This document shows, piece by piece, positions 24,634 through 35,638 of a stretch of 64,000 nucleotides of DNA. Position numbers and translations under genes: made by a program. Positions within the stretch are counted from its first letter, which is position 1. Each line of letters begins with the position of its first letter. The notes below the pieces were generated by a model, which worked only from the letters and a program-made list of their open reading frames with translations, had not been told where the DNA came from and did not search any database. Source of the stretch: Neurospora intermedia (Eukaryota > Ascomycota > Sordariomycetes > Sordariales > Sordariaceae); the NCBI GenBank assembly GCA_037102815.1, contig BTPP01000002.1, positions 5,208,001-5,272,000 of the forward strand, written 5' to 3'.

Positions 24634-26800
24634 AATGTGGTCGCCGACTGCTTGACTTGCTTGTAAAGGGCTCATTCATGCCAGGCCAGATTCGAGAACA
24701 AATCAAGCTTGGGACGCGGTTCATCCCAATTGTGATGTTAATATCAGATCGGACAAACACCTTGTGCCAATCGCCGTTAGGTCACCGAACCCGTCGGCAG
24801 GGACAATGGCCGGATAGACTTCCATGCACGGCGGTCGGGTCCGGAACTCGGGGGCACGGGGCGGGACGGGTCCTGGTAGTTGGCCGCTCCATCACGTTTC
24901 CGGGAGTCGGTCTCTGAAGGCCTGGTCCTTTGACGGGGACTTCGTTTGTTCGCCGGGCGGTGCATGCTTATACTGATTCCCAATACTCTTGACTGATCTT
25001 GTCAGTAAGGGGTCTTTTCAATGATTGGACAACTCTGTAAGGGGTGTCAACAAAGTGGTCGCCGACCTATACCATGCTAATAATAAACGGCATAAGGGGA
25101 TCGACAACGCATGGGTGGCATGAACCAGTCGATTCCCATCTCTGGCTGGTTCGAAGTACCGGGTCAACACGTGTGAGTCCACAACCAGAAGAATGGGTCA
25201 CAAAACCGTTGAGAAGAGGTCGCCGTCCATATTGTCCAATCCGGGGTAGCGTCGGGGTCCACCACTCCAGCATGGCATAGGCCACTAGACTAGACACTCG
25301 GCGATGATACACCCTGTCGGCGTTCTTGGGTGAACTCGCAATGCACGCCGAACACATCGGCGAGTTGGTGGCCTTTTTGACATACAGTAACCAGATTAGA
25401 GGGTACGTACTTGAAGTAGTCGCCGACCATTACCTTGCCTATTTTTGGCGGTATGAGGCAATGCGGGTAAATCAGTTTACTATGTTGAGCATGCCATGCA
25501 GTAGACTGCCGGTGTTCTTCAGAAAAAACTCGAGGTCCCATGAAGAAATACTGAACAGGGTCGGCATGGCAATGTCCCTTGACACTTCGCCTAACAGGTC
25601 GCCGTCCAGACTATCCCGCCAAGGGCGATATAATTAGTTGTCGGCCAACATGAGCCGTAGTGCCCCTCGGCGAGGATATACGATGTCGACGTTCATGGGT
25701 CCAAAGTAGGTACCTTATCCCATCCTATCGGCGAATAGGGAGATCTCCTTCGTCATGGGAAACCATGTAAGGGCACAGAAAGTGGTCGCCGATTGTCCCT
25801 TGCTCATGATTGGTGGCATAAAGCATAGATTGGCCGGCGTTCATCTAAAAGTCGAGGTCCACTAGGCCACTATCCAGCCGGATTAACACGTAGATGTCCA
25901 CCAGGGAGGGAAAAGCGGTTTTATAGCGCTAATTGAACAGGTCGCCGCGGACTTTTCCCCGTAGCGGTTCGACGATCCATGCCGTCCAGTCCGGGGTAGC
26001 CGCGGGGACCACTCTAGCATAAACTCAATTAGCACTCCGCGAGAATCCACCTTGTGAGCTTGTGTGGATCCGTTCATGCTGGTTGACGACCTCATCGGTA
26101 ACCAAAGGTCCTCCCCGTGATAGGTTGATGCCATGGTACTTCCCCGGAGCTGTCGAAAGTGCCTGGTCCGAATGTACCTTATTTAAGCTTGGATGCGTCG
26201 GTATGTCAACTCGTCGGCGAGCCGGTGACCTCCTTGACGGACGTTACCGCAACCTCATGGGTCTTCCCCGGACCTGTCAGACTGTCAAAGCTTTGGTGAG
26301 CAATTTGTGCCTGATCCATCACATCAGAGTGCCCGAGCTCAAACCTCGCCTGAAGCTCAGTCACCGCTGGCCTTTGGTTGTCAGACTCAGTTCGTCGTCG
26401 CCGTCGTCGTGTGAATGACTTCATCGCGACTGACAAAGCTCTGAATAAGTGCGAAGCGAGCTCATCGCATTGGCGCCACTACTCCTTCGACCCCTCAGGA
26501 AGCTGTTGATGACGACATAATGGGCAGTTCAAAAGTATCGCGAAGTCGGACCATTGAAGTCGCCGTCTAAATAGAGGCCCCTGAGCGTCAACAGGTCCCC
26601 GAAGAGTACCTTCGTACCTTCCCCAGATCCCCGAACAGCATCAAGTGGATCGTCGGCAGTCAAGCAGCAGGTCGCCGTCACCACAGACGAGGTGCCCGAA
26701 AAGAATTTCGAAGTAACGCCGTACCGATCCAAGTCCCCGAATAGCATCGAAAAGAGGTCGCCGTCACAACCAATTACCCTACGAGGTGCCTGACTCCTGT
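24634..26800. repeat. Decayed ~180-bp repeat array with GTCGCCG core
   Basis: The heptamer GTCGCCG recurs at about 24640, 25058, 25219, 25419, 25598, 25784, 25941, 26559, 26671 and 26757. Between 25058 and 25941 the spacings are 161, 200, 179, 186 and 157. Each unit carries a second landmark, (G/C)TCG(G/A)CGTTC(A/T)T, followed in several units by GAGGTCC or GGGTCC. Units alternate between a type with GTGGTCGCCGAC and a type with AGGTCGCCGTCC, giving a ~360-bp higher-order period. Other long matches join 25360-25397 with 26213-26250 (both TCGGCGAG...GGTG), differing mainly by transitions. From 26559 on, the spacing drops to about 100 bp. No coding frame spans the units. Confidence 0.65.
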
Positions 26801-28883
26801 CGTCTCTGTCTTGAAATCGCCGGAAGCCATTACGGCCATCAAACAAGATGCCCGAAACGAAGCACCTCTTTCCCAAAAGGGACAAGTTACAAAAGGTCAC
26901 CGGTAACCTTCTTTCCCCGGCGACCCAACCGATTCGTGAGATTTGTGCGACTTTTGGCCGAATGCGTACAAATCGTGCCATGGTTCCGGCGATATCAGGG
27001 CCATGAATCTGGCCAGATACCATGTAGGTCATAATGGACTGATGGGAAGGTTAAACTATCCAATAAGCAAGGGGAGCGGGGTAGTTCAGCCCATGGTCGT
27101 TCATGCGGCTGATTGTGATTGCGCCGTCCGTCGCCGCCTACACAGTAAGAGTGCATGATTCCAAAGTCTGGTGTAGCCCGAGAAAGAGGACGACGACAAT
27201 GTTTTGGGTTTGGGTTATCCTCGCTTCGTTCATTATTGGGGGTTGCTCAAGGGACACGGGGTTGTTGATCGGAAAGGGGTTGTTCGGCGATGTCTGAAAG
27301 AGGAGGTCCATGTTGGTTGTCGTTGTTGTCGTTGTGGAGGTTCCCGAAAGACAGGCGGCGAAGAAACAGGGATTGAAAGTGACACGCGGGAAACAGGGGG
27401 GTCGCCGTCGCCGTCCAGAACATTTTCCCGGGGAAATTTTTGACTTGTGATTTCTCAGCGAATCGGATTGGAACGGGCTCCACTGGGATGCCGACCCGAC
27501 CAAGGCAGGCAACCACTGCGGCGGGCAAAGTCGACGGTTTCCGGGGTTTTCAACTTCTCTCTCCTTTCAACAACATCAACCGAGATCGCCGACCACCATC
27601 ACCGACCGCATTTCCTTCAGTGAATTTGGTGTTTGCCGTTTCCATTTCCATGCTTTCCCCGGGTCATTCGCACTACCGCTCACAAGTGTTGCCATCGTTC
27701 CATTGACGCCTCATTCCAATGTTTTCTCACCCTTTTGTCCGCATGTCTCAGCCTCAACTTTTCAAAACCCAGGGAGTCGGTAATTGGCCGAGTCTCCTCT
27801 AATCACCATCTCCATCCACCATTCACACGTGCGCGCCACGAGTAGAAGAAGCAAAACCCGCCAGCACGTCTTTGGTTATTCATAATCTTGGCGTCGCGAT
27901 ATCACGAGGGATATGCATCTATGTGGTTTCTATCACATATCTGGGAAATCCCGGGGGGTGCCGTCGAATCCAAGTGACCTTCCAAGACATCAAGCCAGCC
28001 ACACTGACACCATCAAAGAACACTTCAAGGAAGCTGTTCCAAGACAGTGTAAATATGGGAACGCTCCGTGCCCAAACGTTCGGGCAAGCTTCAAGTTCGC
28101 GTTCGGCAGTCCAGACCAGACAAGGGAGTCCTCACAGTCCCCAGTCCCGAGACCCAGACCTCGGAGGCTTACTGAGGACTAACAGTATCCCTGCAATCCG
28201 GCTCAATCAACTGCTAGCTCCTGTTAGCGCTCGGTTAGTCTCCCCGACACCCGCCTGGCCCGCTTAAGAGAATTGCCTAATTCTGGCCCCAAATGTCACA
28301 ACCACCTTGTGACCCACCGAACCCGCCCGGTGACCCAGCGCCGCCCGATTCGCAGGGAAATCGACAAAAGGGAACCACCTCCAAAGAGGAAAAAAACAAT
28401 GAAGCGATTGCCGGCACAGGCCCACCCCTGTTAGTGCCCGTATGTAGTGCCCGTAGTGTCCGTGGTGCCCGCAATGCCCTCATCGGCGAGCACCTACACT
28501 ACACTAGTTCTACACCCCGGCCCAGCAAAGTTAAAGGGTGGACTTCCGATCGTCGCTTTCCGAGTTCCCGCATTGTTTAGTGTTGCGCTATAATGGACGC
28601 CGATACGGAGCCCTTCTTCTTTATTCATTGCACCTTGAATGACGGGAGTGACTAGTGTCCGTTTGTGCATAATAAAAAAAATCTCTCGGTCTTTCTCGTT
28701 TTTTTCCTTCTTCCCTTGCCAATTTTGCTCTCTCTTTCTCTTTTTGGTTCAAACTCCATTCATCAGTGTTGTTTCGCCATATTCGGAAATAATAACAAAA
28801 AGTGTGAATCTCTGACCAACCAGCCAGCCATCTTATACACTCACTTGAGTGTCATACACACCCGACACGAAACAAAACACATC
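26801..28883. other. Intergenic upstream of the YeeE/YedE gene
   Basis: About 2.1 kb with no splice-consistent gene. A further TCGCCG cluster lies at 27400-27415 and a short run of GTGCCCGTA/GTGCCCGCA units at about 28430-28480. The final 200 bp are CT-rich, then CA-rich, consistent with promoter and 5' UTR. Confidence 0.55.
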
Positions 28884-29998
28884 ATGAACACACTTGTCAC
28901 GGGCGCCGCTTTCGGCGCGGCCCTTACGGCCTCGGGCGTCTACCAGCCCTCCGTCATCGTTTCTCAGCTCAAGTTTGAGAACTGGCACATGATCCAAGCT
29001 TTCCTCACTGCGGCCGCCAGCAGCGCGTAAGTTCTCCCTCAACATCCTCACCGGGCAACCAACTCCTCACTCCTCACAATCATCAGTATCGCATCCCGGC
29101 TAACAACCCCCACAGAGCCCTAGTCCACCTCCTCCAAACCCTCTCCCCCACCACCTTCCCCCTCCCCCCACGCTCCTACTCCTCCATCTCCCTTTTCTCT
29201 CGCTACGACGGCAATCTCCTCGGCGGCATCCTTCTCGGCACCGGCATGATGCTCTCGGGCGCCTGCCCCGGCACCGTCCTCGCCCAAATCGGCACCGGCG
29301 TGCGTTCGGGTTTCTACGCTCTCGAAGGCGGCATCATCGGCGGCATTGTGTTCACCGGCTTTGTGGGGCCCTGGATCGCCAAGCGCAACGCGGCCGCCAA
29401 GGCCGCCGAAGCCGAAGCCAAGGCGAGTGAAAAGGGAAAGGAAAGCAAGGAGCTGACCAAGACGGTCTATGAGAATCTGGATGTGTCCAGGTCGAGTGTG
29501 TTGGTGGCGTTTGAGGCAATTTGCGCGAGCGTGGTGGTTTCTACTGCGTTGTGGACGAGCGTGGGACCCGAGGCCAAGATGTCGCCTGTTGTGGGTGGTT
29601 TGTGCATTGCTGGTGCGCAACTGCTGAGTTTGTTGCTCAGGAAGAACTTGGTGGGCACTTCGACGAGTTTTGAGGAGGTGGGCGACTGGTTCTGGGGTAT
29701 CTTCAAGGGCAAGACGCTGCCGCAGAGGTATAACAACCTGTTGTTTGTCAGCGGCTGCGTGTTGGGTGCGAAGCTGTTGACGGTTGCGTACCCTGCTCTG
29801 GGCCAGGTCACCGAGGTTGCCGTGTCGCCTGTTGCCGCGGGATTGGGTGGTTTCTTGATGATCATCGGTTCGCGGATGGCGGGCGGTTGCACTTCTGGTC
29901 ATGGTATCAGTGGCATCTCGCTCCTGTCCACGTCAAGCTTCTTGACCATTGGAGCGGCTTTCGGTGCTGGTGCGTTGCTTGGCTTGTTGAGGGGCTGA
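28884..29998 (+). CDS. YeeE/YedE-family (DUF395, sulfur transport) membrane protein
   Basis: Exons 28884-29026 and 29116-29998 encode 341 residues. The two signature motifs of the family are intact: LLGTGMMLSGACPGTVLAQI in the first half and IIGSRMAGGCTSGHGISG in the second. Their conserved cysteines are, in the characterised bacterial thiosulfate transporter TsuA, those that handle the substrate. Several hydrophobic segments surround the motifs, and an Ala/Lys/Glu-rich hydrophilic loop (about residues 120-150) links the halves. A role in moving thiosulfate or another sulfur species across a membrane is known for the family; substrate and membrane are not known here. The opposite-strand neighbour is the PDO/Blh-like gene, which supports a sulfur role. 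The intron acceptor at 29115 is chosen by phase. Confidence 0.88.
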
Positions 29999-30390
29999 GC
30001 TGGGGGGCGGTGATGAGAAAACATGGAGAGAAACCCGCTTTTCTTGACGTTACACCGATTACCATCCTGCATTGCACATATCAGCGATGGGATATCGGAA
30101 ACAATCAATTCAGTCTTCAACATTCAGAGTTCCTGTACATATTGCAGCACAACAAGGCTTCAAACATAGCATGAGATACCCGCCTTCATATCGAATACCA
30201 TCATCACCACAGAACACCATGAAACCAAATTCTCCACATAATGTTTCTCCTTTCCATTTTTCAACTAGACATGTTCCATCAAAAATCGAATACCGTCTGT
30301 TGCCAGACAGGCAAATGTCAAGATAATATGATAAAGTGGTCAACAGCAACATCCCCGTGTGTCCTACAGTCCCTGCACGCAGCCCCCATC
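29999..30390. other. Intergenic between convergent genes
   Basis: About 390 bp between the transporter stop and the stop of the second cysteine-rich gene. Only short frames are present; nothing recognised. Confidence 0.6.
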
Positions 30391-31725
30391 TCAAAGCAAG
30401 CTAATGACCACTGGCTCAGACTTCAATCTCCTCGTTTTTTCGACCTTGATGATCTTCACTGGGGACTCCATCTCCGCCTTGAAAACGGCAGCCTTGTCTT
30501 CATCTTTCGTGTGCGCATCTTCTGACTTCACAGTCTTCTTCACCGCCATGATCAGCTTGTTTCTTCTGTACTTTGCACCCTTTCTCCCAAATTTTCCCGC
30601 CAGCCTTTCATAACGAAGGGAAGACATAACACGACTGGCCGGCTTTCGACGGAGTTGACATCGGAGCTTGCGAAGTTTCTGCTTCAGCTTGCGAACCTTC
30701 TGCTTTGCTGCACTTGCGGCTGCGTCGTCGGCGGTTGCTGGATGGTCTCTGGGCGTCCCTGCCTCTTTCTTCATTTCTAGAGTGACCGGCTCGGCCTTCA
30801 CCTCAGGATTGCTGGGGTTCCAAGGGCAACTTGGACAACACAACGGGCATCCATTGTTTCCTTCGCAGGCTGCTTTGCGTGTGCGGTAAATGTCATGGCA
30901 TTGCTGGTGCGCAATGCGACAGCAGATTTGGCATCTTTTGACATCACCGCTGGCCTTGGCTTCCGTGAAGCAGAGCTGGCAGTCCTTGTCGGAAATCATG
31001 TTGTTGATGTCTTGAGCTCTCACAAACTTCTGGGGTTTGAAGGCAGGCGGCGCATTGGCAAAATATTCCGGTAAGTCAACTGACTTAAGGAAATATTCAT
31101 GGTGCAGGCGCCTTGGGCACTTCACGACGTTGAGTTCCAGATCTGGGTATGTCCAAAAGTCAGTAATTATTTAGTCTGAGATAGGTTACTCAGGACCACT
31201 GACAGAGTATATGTGTGCAAGTTTCACTTAGCGCCCCAACCTCAAACTGTCGAGTGTTCAAGTTAGCTCTCTTTGTCCAATGTAAACTTTGCCCTCAGCA
31301 CGGTGACTTACTTTGTGATTACAGTTACAACCCCTTTCTGTCCCCAATCTGACAACAGCGTCTGATAATTCGATCACCATCACTGACGTTAACGAGTCTG
31401 GCGAGTCACGTTCCTCGACTCGAATCACTTGGAAGATTTGCCTCTTTGTATGAACAAGCACTGATTCGAGAGCCTTCTTCCAGCCCTCATCGCCTGTAAA
31501 AAAACGACGACCCGCGACCTTTTCTCGTGGAATGGTTACCCATTCCAATTCGCAACTTTTCAACGCATTCAGCAACTGAAGAGCGTCTCCGTCTTTCTTT
31601 ACCTCTGCTTCGAGGCCACGCAGCTTACATTGCTTCCAAAGGGTGAAATCATCGTGATCTTCCCACTTTGTGTCATCAGGCAGCCGTTCCGCAGGGTCAA
31701 CATCCTGCAACCATGGGAGCGGCAT
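30391..31725 (-). CDS. Cysteine-rich zinc-finger-like protein, paralogue 2 of a local pair
   Basis: Exons 31725-31312, 31246-31204 and 31142-30391 encode 402 residues; phases close. The start is ATG 31725 (MPLPWLQD); the frame is open further upstream but lacks an ATG. A Cys cluster (GCNCNHK) ends exon 1, a 43-nt exon follows (FEVGALSETCTHIL), and intron 2 interrupts a Tyr codon after its first base. The same arrangement occurs in the gene at 21777 (37-nt exon, Tyr codon split at the same place). A zinc-binding module follows: CQLCFTE, CQICC, HQQC, CPLCCPSC. The tail is Lys/Arg-rich (RKLKQKLRKLR, RRLKSEP), suggesting nuclear location. The family is not recognised; it may be specific to Sordariales. 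Confidence 0.75.
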
Positions 31726-32589
31726 TGTCGAAGCAGAATTGAAGTTGAAGATACGCAAAACGGGACGGGGTCAGCGGAAGCTCCGGGTGGTGCACGCATC
31801 AAAGCTGTGGGAAGAGGGTGGGTGCTTCGAAGCAGCAAGGGAGTTGAGAGAAACCTGCAGAGGGAATCGCAAGACGGTCGACAGAGGAAGGAAAAAAGAG
31901 AGCGCCGCAAAGCGGGGGAACTGGCTGTGAGGGACTGAAGTGAACTGGGCGAGACTGACTGTAGAAGAAGAAATTTCTTCAGACCGGATGGGGGCACAAG
32001 TCTCAACAATTTCCGTCTGCCTCCGTGGAATCGGCTCAATGGCAGAGGAAGGCGCAAGCTACGAGCGGGGATGCCTGACGATAGTTGTGACCTGATTCTG
32101 TCGTCGAGGTACCTTCTCCTTGGAGGGCAGGTGCGAGCATTGGATCCAGTTCTGTTCCATACCAATAGCTCGTCATAGCAGTCTCAAAAGGAAGGTGCAG
32201 TAATGTTGACCGATAACGGAAATTGGTATGGCAGTGAATCGGATCAATTTCATTTGAAAGGAAAAGACTGTGGAGGGACTTATCGCATTATCCCGGCACG
32301 GCAGAGCAGTCACTGGCGAGTCGTCGATTCCTTTCTCATCGGTACCTTCCATGGACCGATTCACGAGAGCCCCATCAACCCTCCGCAATCGGGAATCGTG
32401 GGATCTACAACAGGGCTTCCTGTTTGTAGAGCTAACCCAATCCATCATTCACCCCTTCCCCCGCGGCATAATCCTCCCATTACTAGGTACTCGCTCTCAC
32501 CCCCTCACCACATCACACACGCCCAATCTCCCATTGAGATGAACCTCATACCTCCAAAGCATGTATCTCTCCCCAGCAATGACAACCAA
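31726..32589. other. Intergenic between two minus-strand genes
   Basis: About 860 bp upstream of the cysteine-rich gene and downstream of the small three-exon gene. Open frames on both strands lack coding character. Confidence 0.55.
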
Positions 32590-33115
32590 TCAACCGTGGG
32601 CTGTGCTCCGCAGGCACTTAGTTCTCACATTGAACACATTATTGACGTTCACACATCGCTCGTCGGTGCTGCCATTGTCGCTGCGCGGGACCGAGCCGAG
32701 CCGGGTGCCCGTGTAACTGCCGCCGTTCCCGATCTTTTCCGCTCCAAGCAACCCAGATTTTGCTGTTGGTGCAACGTCGGCGGTTCCATGGTTGTAGTAG
32801 ACCGAGTTGGCGGTATCGTCAATCGTGACGTTGCCGAGACCGAACTGGACATGGGCATAGCTGCCATTCTCGCTGCACAGGAACTTAGTGGATGGAAATA
32901 ATGACGGCCAGGAAAAAATTGGAGGCTGAATTCGGTTGATTTTCAAGGGCGAAAGAGAGAAGGCTAGCCGAGTGAACATACCGCGCAGTGTTCTTGTACG
33001 TGTTCGCATTGGATTTGTTGAGCGTGTGGGCAGATGTGAAAGAGGCTTAAGTCCGGAGGGTGGCGAGAGCTTGGAACTACATACTTGCAAAGCTGTTGAA
33101 GCCGTGGGGATGCAT
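32590..33115 (-). CDS. Small Gly/Asn/Thr-rich protein of unknown function (three exons)
   Basis: Assembled from splice signals: exons 33115-33085, 33045-32982 and 32872-32590, 125 residues. Both donors are GTATGT, acceptors are TTAAG and GTGCAG, and phases close (1, then 2). The product begins MHPHGFNSFATSFTSAHTLN and continues through a Gly/Asn/Ser-rich body (VQFGLGNVTIDDTANSVYYN, GAEKIGNGGSYTGT) to CVNVNNVFNV. Repeated TDN-like turns suggest a beta-rich or repeat-type small protein. There is no signal peptide, no membrane segment and only two cysteines. I do not recognise a family. Weak points are the 39-nt first intron (33084-33046), short even for this clade, and the tiny first exon; the third exon is the best supported part. 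Confidence 0.5.
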
Positions 33116-34479
33116 ATTGTGAGGTTGTCGCTGTTGTCGTTGTTTCAGTGTTGGGGATTGAGGTTTAAGTACCACTTTCCCCCCTCAGAACCTCTTCCAT
33201 TCAGTCTCTCTCTTTATCTGTTCCCCTTTCTCTATCTCCATTTTCTTCCCGTTCTTTTTCTTTTTCTTTTTTTCTTTTTTTCTTTTGGTTTTTTTCTAAC
33301 ACCGACGGGAGATTAGGTAGATAAAGGATTTCAACTTCTGTCACCAACACTCCAATACCACATCACAATACCTAAAGAGGTACTCATTGCGAACAATTGT
33401 TAGACATGAACAGACTATTACTGCACACTCATCATGAAAACGAACTCATTCAATGCAAACTCGAGCATGGAAGTTATCTCAAAACCGTCTTGATAAGGAG
33501 ATGCGTTTATGCAAGATCATCGACTTTGGAAAATCCAAGGCCAGCAAATACACCAAGTCGTAGACTGGTTGTGTACGTAAAGGTTATCAAGACAAGTGTC
33601 AGTCGAGCATAAATAGCCTCGTGACGTTCAGACATGGTTTCAGCTCGGTAGGTGCCCCGAAAAGGTCTGGATCTTTTTTGAGGTGGTTGTTCACGGAAGT
33701 TGGGCCTACAGTAATCGATCAACTGGTGAACATGATTTTCCTGGTTATTATGTCCACTTCTATCTCGCAGTAATGAAGCAACGGTACCAAATGTTGCGGG
33801 CTGTGATCGCTCGATTTCGAAGTGACCTCAATTGAAGATATAGTTCGTAGCGTGTGTAGCCTCTTCCAACTTGCCAATCTGATACTCGTCCTCAGCGATC
33901 TTCGCATGCGGAAAGCTTACGGTGTGGATGCATGAGAAGTTCGACGGACAATATGCCTTGGTCAAGTATCATGAGAGAAGGTGGATGGATGGAAAGGAGA
34001 AGATGACCCCTTGGCGGTGATAGTTCCTCATTGCCGAGACGCCCAATTACTCTAACAACCGACACTGAGATCGCAGACCTGGACTTCGTAGTACTCCGAT
34101 CTCAGAATGTGGTTTACATAAGTAGTACATAGGCAAAGATCTGTCTCTTTGAATTATTATTACTCACCTCGGCGCGTGTTCCCCTTCCTCCCTTCCGATT
34201 GACTCTTGACCGAGGAGAATGGATTTCTCACGCACGCCTTTTTTCTAGCTTCCCATAGCGAGATATTACACACCTGCGTCTCAGAACCTGCACCGGCGAT
34301 GTTGTTGATAAACGCTGTCAAGTTCGTTTCTCATCGAGCGGTGAACATTTCTGCGAAGCTGCATTTTTGTAGGGATCGCGACCCCGACTATTTCTTCGGA
34401 TTACCAGCGCAGCTGCGCTCGCATCTTACCACGGAAAAGAGTTAGAACTTCTTTTCATTATCAGAAGACCGTGCTGGCC
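33116..34479. other. Intergenic; pyrimidine tract near 33240-33298
   Basis: A long T/C-rich tract on the plus strand (runs of TTTTTCTTTT) lies upstream of the small minus-strand gene. The rest shows only short frames. A plus-strand stretch near 33820-33940 looks weakly coding but has no start or splice support. Confidence 0.5.
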
Positions 34480-35257
34480 ATTGAAGCTATCCGCGACCAT
34501 TGCCGAATCATCCAACATGGCAACGTTTAGCGGAGGACCTCGCAGTCGCACCTGTCTTTACGGCCATACTATCTCGGCAAGATCCCCCGACTGTATGAAT
34601 AAAAGGCTTCCCACTCTCCATCATCTGCCGGGCTGGGGGGAAAGAAGCGCTGTGAAAGGTCACGCATTGGTGACCGAGGCTTTTGATCAGGTACGTATTT
34701 TAGGACGTTTTTCCTTTTTTTTTTTTTTTTTTTTCTTTTCTTTTGGAATTCTTCTTCCCCAGATCAACCACGCTCTCGCTCCAACGAACCCTCACATAAG
34801 CACCACGAACTGGCTGCAGCAGCTGGAAATTGGCAAGCAAATCGGTTCCCCAGGTGTAACTGAAAGTTTCCAAATTTACGAGCGCTCCGCCCTCGTAATC
34901 TTTTGGGAGTGCCAGCCTTGGCCATGGCTGTCTTGCCATGCTTTGGAGTCCTCACCGGAACATCAGATGACAACGCCAAGGCCGAGTCCGACGGCGTAAG
35001 ACCGCTGAGGTCGGTGGTCTTGGAAGCTGTGGAGAAGCGGTCGGTTCCGAGAGGAGTAGTACTCGAAGTCGCCTTCGCGGCAGAGGCACGGGTGATCCTG
35101 TCAGCCTCACAACGAGCAGTGGTGCGGGTGAGTCGGGATCGAACATCTCGATGTCAGAATCATTGGCATCGCCTGGCGTGCCGTGCAGCTTGTTGACGAG
35201 GAGACTGAGACTCTTCACAGTGTTGTCGAGTTGTGATGGGCCTACGTTCGATGCTTC
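34480..35257. other. Start of relic-rich region; coding-like minus-strand fragments
   Basis: On the minus strand, pieces with ordinary coding composition (for example SDIEMFDPDSPAP near 35120-35160 and GKTAMAKAGTPKRLRGR near 34890-34945) sit in different frames without linking splice sites. They read like parts of a disordered basic protein that has decayed. A run of 17 or more T lies near 34717. Confidence 0.3.
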
Positions 35258-35638
35258 ATGGCCTTGTTTAACACCAGCTATATCGGCATCAACGCTGACA
35301 AGACTGGTGCGTGCAAGAGGGCAAGAAGCGCACAGAGCAACTTCAAGAAGGCGCTCATTACGGCGTACGACGCGGGTCAACCTCAGCCGGGCGATGGCAA
35401 GCCGCTACACTTCCGTCCAACTTCCGACCACCGCCCGAGAGCTCGCTATCTTTACTTCCTCTACGTCTCAGCCATTCTGAACAAAGCCTGGGCCCACAAC
35501 AATAGAAGAAAGCCCGAGGCAGTCCTGAAGGACCAAGGCGTTGGCCCAGATCATGGAGGTAGACGCAAAGAGATCCATAACGCGGTTGAGGAGTGGGGTG
35601 GCCGATGCGAAGATGAGGGCGTGTTTCGGTACTTCTAG
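35258..35638 (+). CDS. Unrecognised 126-residue ORF, possibly a gene fragment
   Basis: The frame starts at ATG 35258 and ends at 35638. The stretch YDAGQPQPGDGKPLHFRPTS, followed by DHRPRARYLYFLYVSAILNK, has normal protein composition and looks like part of a folded domain; no family was recognised. The N-terminal segment overlaps a coding-like frame on the other strand, so one of the two is a shadow. No intron or upstream exon could be joined with confidence. It may be a fragment of a larger lost gene. Confidence 0.3.
   Translation: MALFNTSYIGINADKTGACKRARSAQSNFKKALITAYDAGQPQPGDGKPLHFRPTSDHRPRARYLYFLYVSAILNKAWAHNNRRKPEAVLKDQGVGPDHGGRRKEIHNAVEEWGGRCEDEGVFRYF

Noticed and set aside
29120-29902. 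260-residue minus-strand frame
   Set aside because: Antisense to the YeeE/YedE gene, with His/Arg/Thr-rich shadow composition.
32203-32901. 232-residue plus-strand frame
   Set aside because: It overlaps the splice-supported small minus-strand gene and has no family resemblance, start context or introns of its own.
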